Below, one piece after another: positions 1 to 12,881 of a stretch of DNA of 64,000 nt (the first letter of the stretch is position 1; the number at the start of each line of letters is the position of its first letter). Location: contig CM043959.1 of assembly GCA_014529385.2 (NCBI GenBank), positions 64,183,753-64,247,752 of the forward strand. The letters are read 5' to 3'. Source of the DNA: Adiantum capillus-veneris. Its lineage: Eukaryota; Streptophyta; Polypodiopsida; Polypodiales; Pteridaceae. The notes below the pieces were generated by a model, which had not been told where the DNA came from, searched no databases, and saw only the letters and a list, made by a program, of their open reading frames with translations. The translations under genes were made by a program, and so were the position numbers.

Positions 1-1
1 T

Positions 2-430
2 GGTAGGCCGTTCATGAGGCAACTCAAAATGGTGCAGGACTGGGGGTATGATTATTTGTATCTAAGACATGCTTAAACTACTACACGAGTAAACATGAAA
101 AATCATAGCTACCATGATGTCACGAGAACCCCTGTGGAAGAATTTGACTCAGCCACCATTAGTGGATCAGGAGTCCCAGCATGGCTTTGTAAGAAAAAGG
201 AGATATGGATGTGCGGGGAATCTCAATGTAGTGAATTTGACCACAATGAAAAGACACTAGAGAGGGTCTTGGAAGACAATGCATATATACGAGAACCTTT
301 TCCTGAAGAGAAACTCGAACCCCTAGAATGGTCTCAAATTTTGGCTACTTTGGATGTATGCGTCAATGAAGTCACTCCCACCAAATTCAGAGCAAATTAT
401 TCCGTTGCTGACATATGGAATGAATCTTGA
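2..430 (+). pseudogene. Tail of Ty3 pol polyprotein between RNase H and integrase
   Basis: Frame 2 reads from the window edge (GRPFMRQLKMVQDWGYDY and onward) through one stop at 74-76 to 430. The segment holds no recognisable catalytic motif; it lies just upstream of the integrase zinc finger, where the linker after RNase H is expected. The coding frame then moves to frame 3 near 354-430, so an indel separates it from the integrase. It is called pol linker from position only. The stop at 74 falls between two stretches of plausible coding sequence, which fits decay. Confidence 0.5.
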
Positions 431-2063
431 CGACAAAAACACGGTGGAAGACGTTAGACAAGCACGAAATTACACAATGCTTGCGGGAAGATTATACCAT
501 CATAGAGGCGATGGGATTCTAAGGTTGTGTATAGGACCAGAGGAGTACGAAGCGTATCTAGAGGAGGCTCATACACAAACATGGGGATTCCATAGAGGAA
601 ATCAAATGATGTATGAACAATTAAGAAGACTTGGAGTGTATTGGCCAAGAATGGCAGGCGATGTAGCTAATTACATCAAGAAATGCGACTTTTGCACATC
701 CAATACTACTGTGGATTATGCCACATTATACCAAGTGGCAGTAGCACCCGCATGGAGTCATGCTATTGTGGAATATTTGACTAATAAGAAGCTGCCAGGA
801 GACTGGTCAAAAGCCAAACAAAAGGCTTTACAAATCGAAGCGAATAGGTATACCCTCATTAGTGACCAATTCTATAAAAGAGGAACTGATGACCAGCTAA
901 GGTTAGTTCCTCATGAAAATGACTACTTTCCATTATTGGAACAAGCTCATGCAGGCATAGCAGGAGGTCATTTTTCAGTAGAGAGAACCGTGAAAATCAT
1001 TATGGTTGCAGGTATATGGTGGCCGACCATGATTCAAGATGCAGCAGAATTCGTGAAAAGGTGTGATGAATGTCAACGCACTAAGGTACCAGTTAAAAGA
1101 GACGAAATGCCTTTAAGACCAATGATGAGTGCTTGAGCATTCGTTAAATGGGGATTGGACTTTGTTGGTCCTATCACTCCACCAGCGTATCGTTCACAAG
1201 CACAATATATCATAGTAGCCACGGATTACATGACCAAATGGGTGGAAGCAAAAGCCACAACGAAAGCAGACGCTAGAACCACGGCACAATTCTTATATGA
1301 ATATGTGTTTACACGTTATGGCCTTCCAATCGAGCTGGTGAGTGATAGAGGGACACACTTTGTAAATGAAGTTATCCAACATCTCTTAAATGAGTTTATG
1401 GTAATTCATTGCAAATCTGCACCCTATCATCCACAAGCCAATGGCCAAGGGGAAACGACCAACAAAATATTGTGCAGAGTTCTTACGAAACTGGTTAGTG
1501 AAACAAGAACAGATTGGGATCAGATGCTCTATTCGGCATTGTGGGCTTATCGAGTTGCATATAAAACAACACTCAATGCTACACCATTTAATATGGTATA
1601 TGGGTTAAATGCAATATTGCCTATTGACTTTTTGATCCCCACACTAAGGGTAGCCAAAAAATTGGACTGGACGGGGCATGAAATTTCAGAACGGTTAGAG
1701 GACGTTGAAAAATTAGAGGGGTTACGACTCAATGCTGTAGCAGCCATATATGCAAAAAAAAGACAACAGAAAGAGTTTTTTGACAAACATGTCAAGAACA
1801 ATGACTTTAAAACGGGCGACTATGTCTTAGTATACACCCTTAAACAGCATGCCAAAAAGCTAAACAAAAGGGAAATGGGGCCTTATTTGATCCAAGAAAT
1901 ATCGTCCAGCGGAGTAGTAAAACTGTCGACACTAGATGGAAAAGAAATGCCGAACTGGATTAGTGGGTGTCATTTAAAAAAATATCATCTACCTTTAACA
2001 CCGGAAATGTTGTTTCAATTACATTATGGAAAAGCCTATAGACAGGAACAGCAAAGAATCTAG
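354..2063 (+). pseudogene. Ty3 integrase with two tandem H2C2 zinc fingers, in-frame stop
   Basis: The protein has two consecutive integrase zinc-binding modules. The first spans about 565-705 (AHTQTWGFH ... CDFC), the second about 945-1080 (AHAGIAGGHF ... CDEC). The integrase core follows, with the catalytic triad visible as DFVG (about 1158), SDRGTHF (about 1341) and GQGETTNK (about 1446). The C-terminal part, with KTGDYVLVY, matches the usual integrase tail. A TGA at 1134-1136 breaks the frame between the second finger and AFVKWGLDFVG; reading continues in the same frame, so this is one nonsense change, probably from CGA. A TAG at 2061-2063 separates it from the protease-like domain in the same frame. 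Two fingers instead of one is unusual. Confidence 0.85.
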
Positions 2064-2765
2064 GACCAGGCTCAACAAGAAGCCAAGGAACGGATTGCTA
2101 AACGAAAGCTGTTTCTAACGACAATAAACATGGTCACCCCAATGATGACTGACGAATATCCTTTTTCGACATCCCAAATAATCAAAGCGGATATACAAAG
2201 CAAAGAATTAGAAAAGACCATGACAGACTTTAGGGCTCAGGATGATAGCATCATTGACGACTTGGAAGATACGTGGTGTAGTCCTTACATAAAAGCTTAT
2301 GCAGGCACAAAACAAGTTGAAATCTATACATTGCTTGACACTGGAGCAAAAATGAGCATCATCAGCTCTGAGCTCTTTCAGAAACTTGGACCAATGAGGA
2401 CGATCCCAGAGACACACCGGTTGAAAGTAGCATCGGGTGATGAGGTGACCACGTTGGGGTCTATTATAATACCAATCACAGTTCAGGCACACCAGTACAC
2501 TACAAAATTCCATGTACTGCCACCAAGTAAATCAGCAACGCCGTGTATTTTAGCAGTGTCATGGATGAAAGCTAACAGGGTATTCGTTGATTTGGATACT
2601 AATGAAGCACTGTTCCGAAATGAAAACTTTTCAGAACCCTTCTTAAAATATAACCAATACATGTCAAGGAGGAAACATGAGTCAATACAACCGCAAGGAT
2701 ATGCCCAACAACAAACACAGTTTACAAGTCCAGCAACGTCTTATCAAAAATCAATAACCATGTAG
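2064..2765 (+). pseudogene. Retropepsin-like aspartic protease domain located downstream of integrase
   Basis: Reading stays in the integrase frame after the TAG at 2061. The motif LLDTGAKMSII (about 2329-2361) is the aspartic protease active-site loop. ILAVSWMKANRVFVDL (about 2548-2595) matches the end of the retropepsin fold, where Ty3 proteases read ILG-x-x-W(L/M). A C-terminal Q/T-rich stretch follows. In ordinary Ty3 elements the protease precedes reverse transcriptase; here a protease domain follows the integrase. It may be a duplicated or relocated protease, or an acquired aspartic-protease fold. Without the left part of the element I cannot tell whether a second protease sits in the normal place. 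Confidence 0.7.
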
Positions 2766-5714
2766 GGAACCAGGCAAGTTTGGGTACGGCGTACAGATCT
2801 GGCCGAGGCACAATTACATCAAAAGAGGAAATACAAAGTTTGGATAAGGCAGGACAGCCTAATTCCTATAAAAAAGGGGGCAGAAGAACAGACAAAACAC
2901 CAAAAGCCAGCAAAACTTCAAAGAACCAAAGTCAATAGGTCGATTACGCAACGGACTATATTGGTATGGCGGCCAAAATTACCAATTCAAAACAGGCCAA
3001 CAACACAAGAAGGGAGGCCAAAGATGACCATCGAGCAGTTATCTACAACTGTCAATGTCAAGCCACATCATTCAACCAGCACGAGGAAACAAACAGAATC
3101 AACAACAAAAACTACAAGGATCTATAAGACACAAGTCATCAAAGGAGAAAGAAAGAATGTTCCACTAGAAAATGCAACAAAATATACGACAATATCGACT
3201 TCAAAGGATCCACATACACCAATTCAAAACCAGTGGAAAACAATCAAACAAAGAGCGGCAGATTTACAACTACTCCTTGCAAAGAAAATCTGCCAGCCAA
3301 CTCAAGCTACCACAGGAAACCTCAACGACAAATGCCAATAAGCGAATCGCTTATACATTCCTCTTACACCGCATAAATTCTTTCTACATGCATTGACTGC
3401 ACATGCATATAGGGATATATTACAAGGCCTGCATTAGCACGAGTTCACACCCATGCACAGCACATACCCTTGACGATACCCTGTCGTCCGGGAGGACTCC
3501 AACTAGGAGGGGGGGAGGCATTCCAAATGCGGACTCATGTCATATATTAGAGGGCAATGTTTGTGAGCAATTTTTCAACCATTTTTGCGTTTTATTGTGT
3601 GATTTTGGGAAAAAGAATATGCCCTCATAACTAATCAGAATTGGGGACCAAATCATCATACATGAGCCCGTAGGGACGTGTATAGACTATATAGAGAGTC
3701 AAATCTGGCCAAAAAAATGTCTTAAAACAGCAAAAAATAGGCCAAGGTTGACGATTATGAGTGAGAACGAACATAGATGAGAGAAAAGTGAGCTACAAAG
3801 TGTTTTGCTTTTCATTTGTATTTTTATAGGTTAGAATTGCTATTTTCGGGTTATTTTGGGATTTATTTGCTTTATTTTAGCCATTTTCTAGCAAAAATTA
3901 TAGAAAAAAATCCGTAATCTAGATGGAAACACAAAAGAAGAGACACCTAATCGGAGCAAGGTAAAGAAGACACAGAAAAAATAGGGACTGCAAAGGTGAC
4001 AAGGCAAAATGACCACCGTCATGAAGGGACCTCCAACAGGAGAAATCTACAAAAATGGTAGAACTGGAGCAACCGAGGTCCAAATCAGGAAATTCACAAC
4101 CTGTGCACACATACGATAGACCGGTTGTTAGGGAGACCTAGAGGCCATCAAATGGAACCAAAATTGAAAGGCACAATGCCTATAGCTTAGCGATCAAGCC
4201 TATGACCTCGGAAAGCGCGAAGGAAGCCGCTCAGAAAACCCTAATTTCACAGGACCTGCAAAAGTGCAACTGAACTAAGGTGATCGGAAATGAGCCAAAA
4301 CTCATAGACAGCAAGCCAATAACCTCGACAAACCGACTGAGGTTAGACCATGAAAAGTTCTTCAAAACGGAGCCTAAAGTCCCTATCTGACGAAAAATTC
4401 ACAAAGCGTCACGATACTCTAACGGGCTGACCAAGTGACAAAATGACACCAAATTTAACAAGGTACATCCAAAAGAGGTCAACTACGAGATGGAATGTGT
4501 CCACTCAGGAAAAAAGCTCTTCCACTAGGGCAAATGCCAGCAACAAGCCAGAAAGATGTCCAAATGGTCGTTTTTGGTGTTGTAAACACCAAAACAACAA
4601 CTGACTACTTGGATGGAAGGTCAAAAGGAAATAAAAGACATCCGGAGTCATACAATGACCAAAAGCAACGGCGACCATCACCTAAGTGGTCTACTTCGAC
4701 TCCAGGACCAGCTAAGTGTGCAAACAGGGAGTACACTCTTCTAAATTGATTGAAACTTGATGTGTGTGTCTAGGAGAGCCTATTAACACAATTGTGGTCA
4801 ACTAACATTAAAAAAAAAAAGGTAAAAATGACTAAGTGCTAGTCTATCTCGATAGACTTGAATTTACAATTAGACAAGTAAAATTTAGATTTTGGCTTCA
4901 TGAGGGGTGCTAACAAGGAATATTAACCACCATTATCAAATCAAAGTGCAAGAGGGATCTCTTTTGGCCAAATAACCTAGTCTATCGCGATAGACTTGCT
5001 ACACCAATAATTGGGGGAAAGACTTTTCAAAATTTGAACAAGATAGACTTGGGGAAGCACATGAAGGCAAACAAATGATCACAGAGCCAAAAAATGACAA
5101 ATTGACACTAATTACCAGTCTATCGTGATAGACTAAGCAGAGGGATACTAGGCCATCTAACCAAAATTTTGAATTAATAGTTGGATTCAGCATGATGCAA
5201 GAAGACTACCCACTGAGTTTGAGCCCAAAACAACACAAAATGAAGGAGATAGACCAACATCTCCTTGGAACGAATGTGGAAAAATGGGAGTTGATCCAAA
5301 AGGGGGTCACTTGACATTCATTTGAGGTGAAAATGGGATCAGATCATGTGCAAGGTATGAGAAACCAATTGGTGGAGGCATAACTGCAAAATAGGACCCC
5401 TGTCAAAAAATGGCTAGTCGATCGCGATAGACTGAGCAAAAGCTGCAAATGAACTGATTTTCTATTTGGGATCATAGAGTGACCTTACATGCCCTGTGAA
5501 CATACACCACACAAAATTTCAGAGAATTTGGACTTGTTTTCCTTCACCAACAACATTAATTTGAAGCCGTCAGAGTCGCACAAGGGAAGAGCTTGTCTAT
5601 CTGCTAACATTTTACCTTAACTCATCTTGGAACTAAGAAGGCTCATCTAGATGCACGATTAAGTGGTAATCAATTTAGAAGGGAAGTACTATGTTTGTAC
5701 ATTAACTGTTAATT
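2766..5714. other. Non-coding spacer between pol and the 3' ORF
   Basis: About 2.9 kb with no convincing gene. The first part (2961-3341) has an open Q/T/K-rich frame of 126 codons without motifs, perhaps the tail of the preceding protein. A G-run resembling a polypurine tract lies at 3505-3520, but no TG-started LTR with a partner copy is visible after it. Four palindromes sit at 4841-5433. Just before the 3' ORF, AATTGTGAATACAG at about 5711-5724 resembles a splice acceptor upstream of the first ATG at 5730. Confidence 0.55.
4841..5433. repeat. Four copies of an 18-bp palindrome, AGTCTATCGCGATAGACT
   Basis: The palindromes are at 4841-4858, 4979-4996, 5117-5134 and 5416-5433. The second copy is perfect; the others differ from it at one base each. 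The first three start exactly 138 bases apart, the fourth 299 bases later. The DNA between them is not obviously repeated, so the palindromes themselves look conserved. A partial copy (TAGTCTATCGCGA) lies in the 3' LTR near 24162. Confidence 0.8.
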
Positions 5715-6188
5715 GTGAATACAGGATCCATGGATGCTTCTCCGGGGAAAAGAAAAGGCAAGAACTTGGCAACGGAAGGTGCAATACCATATGCACTTCT
5801 ACCCAATTCACTAAAGCCAGCGGCCACCTGGATACCTGCAGATGTGCAACAGGCAGCAGCCTTTCAGATCTATCAAGGTTCATATGTGGATGACAAAATA
5901 AACTTAGTGGATACAGTGATGATCCCCAAGGAGGCAGAAAATTACTTGAAAAGATCACCGCAAAGGTCATGGCTCAAAAAAGTTGGCTTGTGGAACTTTG
6001 TATCACTACCACCAGTAGGGATAGATTTCAAGAGGGTACAACACCTGATTGAGACTATCGAAGAAGATGGAACTTGCAGAGTGGCAGGCATGGATAATGA
6101 AGTGATGGACATCCAGATCACCAAAGAAATCATCAAGGAGGCATTGAAATTGTCTGATCAAGGAGCCAACATGAGAGAAAGAAGGCAT
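5715..6188 (+). pseudogene. 3' ORF of Athila/Tat-like element, N-terminal part, cut by insertion
   Basis: An open frame with its first ATG at 5730 (MDASPGKRKGKN) runs into the left terminal repeat of the 14.45 kb unit, where the first stop is formed. It contains WLKKVGLWNFVSLPPVGIDF and a segment like the conserved start of the Athila/Tat 3' protein, called env-like by some authors. That assignment rests on general resemblance and position. The downstream half resumes at 20644. Function is unknown for the family. The G-rich 3' end of the host element lies 17 kb further on because of the insertion. Confidence 0.6.
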
Positions 6189-6218
6189 TAGGAAATTTCG
6201 GAGGTCATTTGGAGGGCC
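6189..6218 (+). repeat. Left terminal inverted repeat of the 14.45 kb unit
   Basis: Begins TAGGAAATTTCGG and ends CATTTGGAGGGCC. It matches the reverse complement of 20614-20643 at 29 of 30 positions; the difference is G here at the twelfth base against A in the other arm. The neighbouring CAT on the left and ATG on the right extend the symmetry by three bases. Confidence 0.9.
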
Positions 6219-6400
6219 TTCTAAGAAAATGTATTTTTTGCACTCTCTCTCTAGAAAAAATGGCAAATAAAAGAGCTGGGTCTTTCATAGTAAAAGTTCA
6301 AAAAGTGTACTTTAAGTAGATTCCTTACTCTTCTGAACATTCGTTCGTAGTGATTGAGGGATAATCCTCTTTTCAGTTGCATTGAACGAACCTCGTCAAT
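6219..6400. other. Left subterminal region and putative promoter of the transposase-like gene
   Basis: A short non-coding stretch between the left inverted repeat and the first ATG used in the gene model. It is AT-rich with a short CT tract (6243-6252). No coding sequence or clear TATA element can be assigned. Confidence 0.4.
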
Positions 6401-9213
6401 ATGGAGGGAATGAGGCTAACATGGAGGGACGAAGGTGCAGCCGCTATTCACTTTCCATTAAACCTGCACATTTGGCTAATGGCGCACTCCTCAAATGGCA
6501 CAAATGTTACCCAGAAACGAGCCAAATATCACCTTCACATTGATTTGGACAATGAGTACCAACCATTGATTAAGCGCAGTAAAACAAACACACATATACC
6601 TCCCGCTTCCATAGACACGCTCAGAGCTCAGGGAGCTAAACACATAGATATCTGGACGAGAGGCTCTCTCTATCCTAAGAATCCAATGACTAATGCGTCT
6701 CCACCGTTTGTCAATCCTACAAGCTTATTGACCTTTGTTGGTGATGGAGAAAAGGGCCTTCTGGGTTATTGTAAATCTCTTATAAGAGAAGCTAAAACTT
6801 ACAAGAGCATTCTCCAAGCTCAACAATGTGAGATTGTTCGCCTTTCACATTTACATTCTACATATCAGGTTACCATTTTGCAACATAAAACAGAGGTACA
6901 AGAACTGAAAGGAAAGGTGCGAAGTTGTCAAATGAAGGACACCATCTTGGGTGGTCGTATCCGAAAGAAGAAATTGCGCAATCTTGAAACATTGCAGGTT
7001 GCATCAGGAGGTCTCAAGAAAAGAATCCGAGCATTAAGGTGATGCTTCTTGGTTGTCTACATTGTCTTAGTTAAGTAATCTTTTTGTTTTTTCTTGTTAT
7101 GCATTGTTTTCATGTGCCTAAATAGTGTTAGTGAAGCAAATTTTCTGTTATTTACTTATGCATTGTCTTCATGTAGAGATTCAATCTATCCTGACAAGGA
7201 AAACATTGACCCCAAAGCCAATATAGGAAAGAGATTGAAGCCACTTATAAGTAGAAGCTTGGCAGCAGATATAGTACATGACAAGAAGTTTAAGGTCCTA
7301 CGACGAAATGTAGTGGACCGCTTTATTTCAGAGAACTCAGTGCCTGCAAAAGAGATACAAGGCACACTTGATTCACTTGGTGTAAGCAAAAGAGGATATT
7401 CGGCTATCCAAAAGTCTATCTCATCCATCTTTGTTAGGAAGGGTATAAAATCCAAACTTCTACCATCAGCCTCAAGTGTTTGGAAAGAGAGGCTTCAGCT
7501 TAACGAGGCACAGGGAGACTATCTTGGACAGCCCTTTCATATTAAAGCAACTTACAGTGGCCATGGAGCAAACATGGCATATGATGAGTTCAACAATATT
7601 TTTATGGACCTGCAGATATTACAGAAGAGAATGGTGGAGTTTTACAACATCACATTTGAAGAGTCACGTGGGGTATTACATTTTGTGTTAAAACTGGATA
7701 AGTATGATCTTGTTAAAGAGAAAAAGCTAGAGCGTGTTACTATTACTTTAATGAATAGAGCCCTCTCAAAGTGTCCCAGTGATGATCCTTTATATTTTAG
7801 TGTTCAATCAGAATCTAACATATGGTGGCTTGGTGCGTTTGAGGTAAGCGAGATTCTCAGGTAAGCTCAAATGTTCACATCTACTTAAGTCTCATTTATT
7901 TTGTGTTGCAGGTAAAGAAAGAAGATCATGAGATTCTATATTGGGTGTTCCATCGAACTAATATTCTGGAGGTGATTGATCGACAGACTAACCAGGGAGA
8001 GGTACTACGTCTAGATGGAAGGGGAGACTTTCAAGTTCAGTGACATCTTGCAGGTGACCTCAAAACATTAAAGTGCATGTATAATTGTGGAATGGGTGCA
8101 ATGGCAAAGTCACCGTGTTTGTTCTGCATGGAGCCTGCAAAGGTCATGGACCCAAAGTGGTGGAGAAAAGCTCCAACACGTCACATTGAGGATCCTGCTT
8201 TTCGACCGGTTTTGAAAATACCACTTGTGAATGTCCACATTTGTACAATGCATGCCCTTTGTAGAATTGTGGAGAAATTGGTCTACTTATACATCGGGTT
8301 TGCTTGGAAGATTAAGAACTCCGCAGAACGACAAGTAGCCCTGCAGTGCTTAGAAATGGTACTGTCGGATATGGGGCTTCATGGTGGAAATGTGAAAATC
8401 CAGCGGGATGAAAAGAGATCAACTGCTGAGAAGGATGTCCCATGCAAACCATCCATCGGTGGGGTGAAGGCACGGAGGTTTTTATCTAAGCCCCAAGGTA
8501 CAAGAGATCCAAAGCTAACAAAACATGGAAAAAATATATAACACATCTTATGTTAGCAAGGTAGAGTATCAGAGCTGGAAAAAGCTACATATTGCAGTCA
8601 AAGACCACGAACCAACTACTCGTAACGCGAAGGCTGAGGTTTGGCGATCAATAGACATCCTATTTTTGATGTGCGACAAAGATGACTGGTCACAAGGTGA
8701 TATGAACAAGTTCAAGGAAAATCTCAACCTTCTGAAAAAATCATTCAAGACAGCATGGACAGACACCCAGATTACTCACTACATGGTATTATCATGTATT
8801 TCTTTCTCTCTTATGTGCAAATATGTGACTCTAAAACATTCTAACTAATCTGTTTTCATATCCAGCACATCATCTTCAATCATTTACCATATTTTATACA
8901 AAAGTATGGGAACCCGGCAATATGGAATACCCAAGGGATGGAAAAGTCTCATTACATGGCGAGAAATGCTTATTTCAGGCGCACACGACATGGTGGCTCT
9001 CGAATCAAGGCTAATAGTTTGAGAGAACTATTTGAATGGTTCTATCGTAGAATCATTCATCGAATGCAGGCAAAAGAAGTCTTGGCAAATTCAGCAACAG
9101 CACAAGCCATCAGACATTTACAACAACAAAAAGTTAAAAGATCAATGGCATACAACAACTCCGGAGCTCGTGAAAGTCAACGAAGGTGGAGAGGATACAG
9201 AAAGATACTCTGA
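6401..9213 (+). pseudogene. DDE-transposase-like gene, five exons, one stop and one frameshift
   Basis: Exons 6401-7038, 7177-7843, 7912-about 8528, 8525-8785 and 8866-9213 join in matching phase through GT-AG sites, giving about 840 residues. Conserved-looking blocks are FVLKLDKYDLV (about residue 385), AGDLKTLK (about 483) followed by a CLFC knuckle and IPLVNVHICTMHAL, and GMEKSHYMARNAYFRRTRHGG (about 752). Order and spacing resemble a family of eukaryotic transposase-like proteins with a GGDxKxL...CxWC...PLxNV...LH core, supplying candidate D, D and E residues. I assign it from memory of that pattern, not a search. A TGA at 8041-8043 interrupts exon 3 directly before HLAGDLK (probably from CGA), and an A-run near 8529 shifts the frame. 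The N-terminal exon has a coiled-coil-like K/E/Q stretch. As the first gene inside the left repeat it is the natural mobilising enzyme. Confidence 0.6.
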
Positions 9214-9276
9214 GTGGATGACATTGTACAAAATTTATGTAATACATGATCTTATACAATTGCTACTTGAAGTGTA

Positions 9277-11140
<1,864 letters not shown>

Positions 11141-11166
11141 TAATCCTATTCATCAGGAAACATGAC

Positions 11167-11255
<89 letters not shown>

Positions 11256-11260
11256 GATAG

Positions 11261-11310
<50 letters not shown>

Positions 11311-11343
11311 GTCTCTCACCAAAGCACAAACAAAAACACACAT

Positions 11344-11389
<46 letters not shown>

Positions 11390-12028
11390 TATGTGTCTAT
11401 TTGTACTAAAGGTGCGCAAGGACGAAAACGTGCTTTTTGCAACTCTCTACGCGCGCCTTAAGTGCAATTGAGGGAAAGATGCGTAAAGATGTAAACGTGC
11501 CTTTTGAGAGAGTCATAACTATACTATAGGCGCGCGGAGAGAGCTGGAGCCAGTGTTTGGTTGGCTCTGCGCGCCGTTAGTAACGGGGACAGAGAGGGGA
11601 GGGAGAGAGAGAATGTGTATATCTCTGTGTGTGTCTGTGTGTATGTGTGTGTGTCTCTCTGTCTATGGAAGTATGTGTTGAGGTGTGTGTGTTGAACAAC
11701 AGTCTGGGTTTTTCTTTGTTTAGACACACACACACAATTTGTATCAACTGTTGGAAATACAGAGAGAAAGAGTGAGAGATCACCTTTTGTTGGTGGGGTT
11801 TGCAGGAACTCCAAGGGAGGTGTCTCCTCCATTTCTTTTTGTGTGTCAAACTGACTCTGTCTCTCTCCCTCCCTCTCTCTCTCTCTAAGAGTAAGGAGTC
11901 CCTCTCTCTATCTCTCTCTCAATCTGTGTCTCTCCCTCTCTCTATCTCTCTCACAATCTGTTCTCTCTTTCTCTCTCTCTGTCTCTCTATCACTCTCTCT
12001 CTCTCTTTATCACTCTCTCTCTTTCTAT

Positions 12029-12116
<88 letters not shown>

Positions 12117-12626
12117 TGTTCTCTCTCTTTCTCTCTCTCAAAATCACACTTATAACGGATACACACGGCGGCACCCCACGTGTCACTATAAATTAGAGTA
12201 TATTTGCATGTTGTCACACGTGCGGTCATTATTGAGACCGTATACTTTTGTACGTCATATATAGAGGTCAAGAGAGAGAAAAACCACACCTCGTGAAAGA
12301 GAGTGAGTGAAAGAGAGAGAGAGAGAGAAAGAGAGAGAGTGCAAGAGCCGTCGTCTGCGTCTCCGACAGCAAGCCGACCCATCGACATAACGAAGGTCTG
12401 CCTTTGCCTCTATCTCTCTATCTCTGTTTCTGTCACAGTACCAAGCTCAGTCTTAACAAACAACCCACACAAACACTCACAAACACAACACACACACACA
12501 CACACACACACTCACAAACACACAGACACACATATAAAACATACACACACACACACACAAATCACAAATCACAAACACACACACACACACACACAAATAT
12601 AACTTACACACACACACACACACGCA

Positions 12627-12690
<64 letters not shown>
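11141..12690. repeat. Microsatellite cluster (CT, AT, GT and CA dinucleotides)
   Basis: Runs include (CT)n at 11173-11252, (AT)n at 11268-11309, (CT)n at 11347-11386, imperfect CT from 11860, a longer pure run about 12030-12113, (CA)n between 12489 and 12623, and (CT)n at 12632-12690. Long open frames here encode only dipeptide repeats and are not genes. The block separates gene B from the LINE. Confidence 0.9.
11404..11582. repeat. Two 61-bp GC-rich hairpin repeats (first pair)
   Basis: Units at 11404-11463 and 11522-11582 each begin with a TACTA-AAGGYGCGC-like arm and end with the complementary GCGCGCC-TTAGTA-like arm around a variable loop. They share their arms with the pair at 12690-12881. 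The arms recall the TACTAATGGCGCACC type found in subterminal regions of plant CACTA elements; that comparison is from memory. Confidence 0.7.
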
Positions 12691-12692
<2 letters not shown>

Positions 12693-12881
12693 CAAAGGCG
12701 CGCGTAGAGAGGCATAACCGGTGTGCATGTCTCTATGCGCGCCGTTAGTATTGTGCATTGACCAGTGTATGTCTGAGTGTTATAGAGAGAGAGAGAGAGA
12801 GAGTGAGTGAGAGAGCCCATTACTAAAGGCGCGCGTGGAGCACGTTTTTACCTCAACAAACACCTCCGCGCGCCGTTAGTA
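12690..12881. repeat. Two 61-bp GC-rich hairpin repeats (second pair)
   Basis: Units at 12690-12750 and 12821-12881 have arms TACYAAAGGCGCGCG and GCGCGCCGTTAGTA and different loops. The second abuts the first readable LINE coding sequence. The common length of 60-61 bases and conserved arms mark a family rather than chance palindromes. Confidence 0.75.

Noticed and set aside
3505-3540. A possible polypurine tract and LTR start after the protease-like domain
   Set aside because: No TG start directly after the G-run and no partner LTR; the real LTR is at 23590 after the 3' ORF.
4841-5433. A CRISPR-like array
   Set aside because: Repeats are 18-bp palindromes 138-299 bases apart in plant retrotransposon DNA; spacing and context exclude CRISPR.
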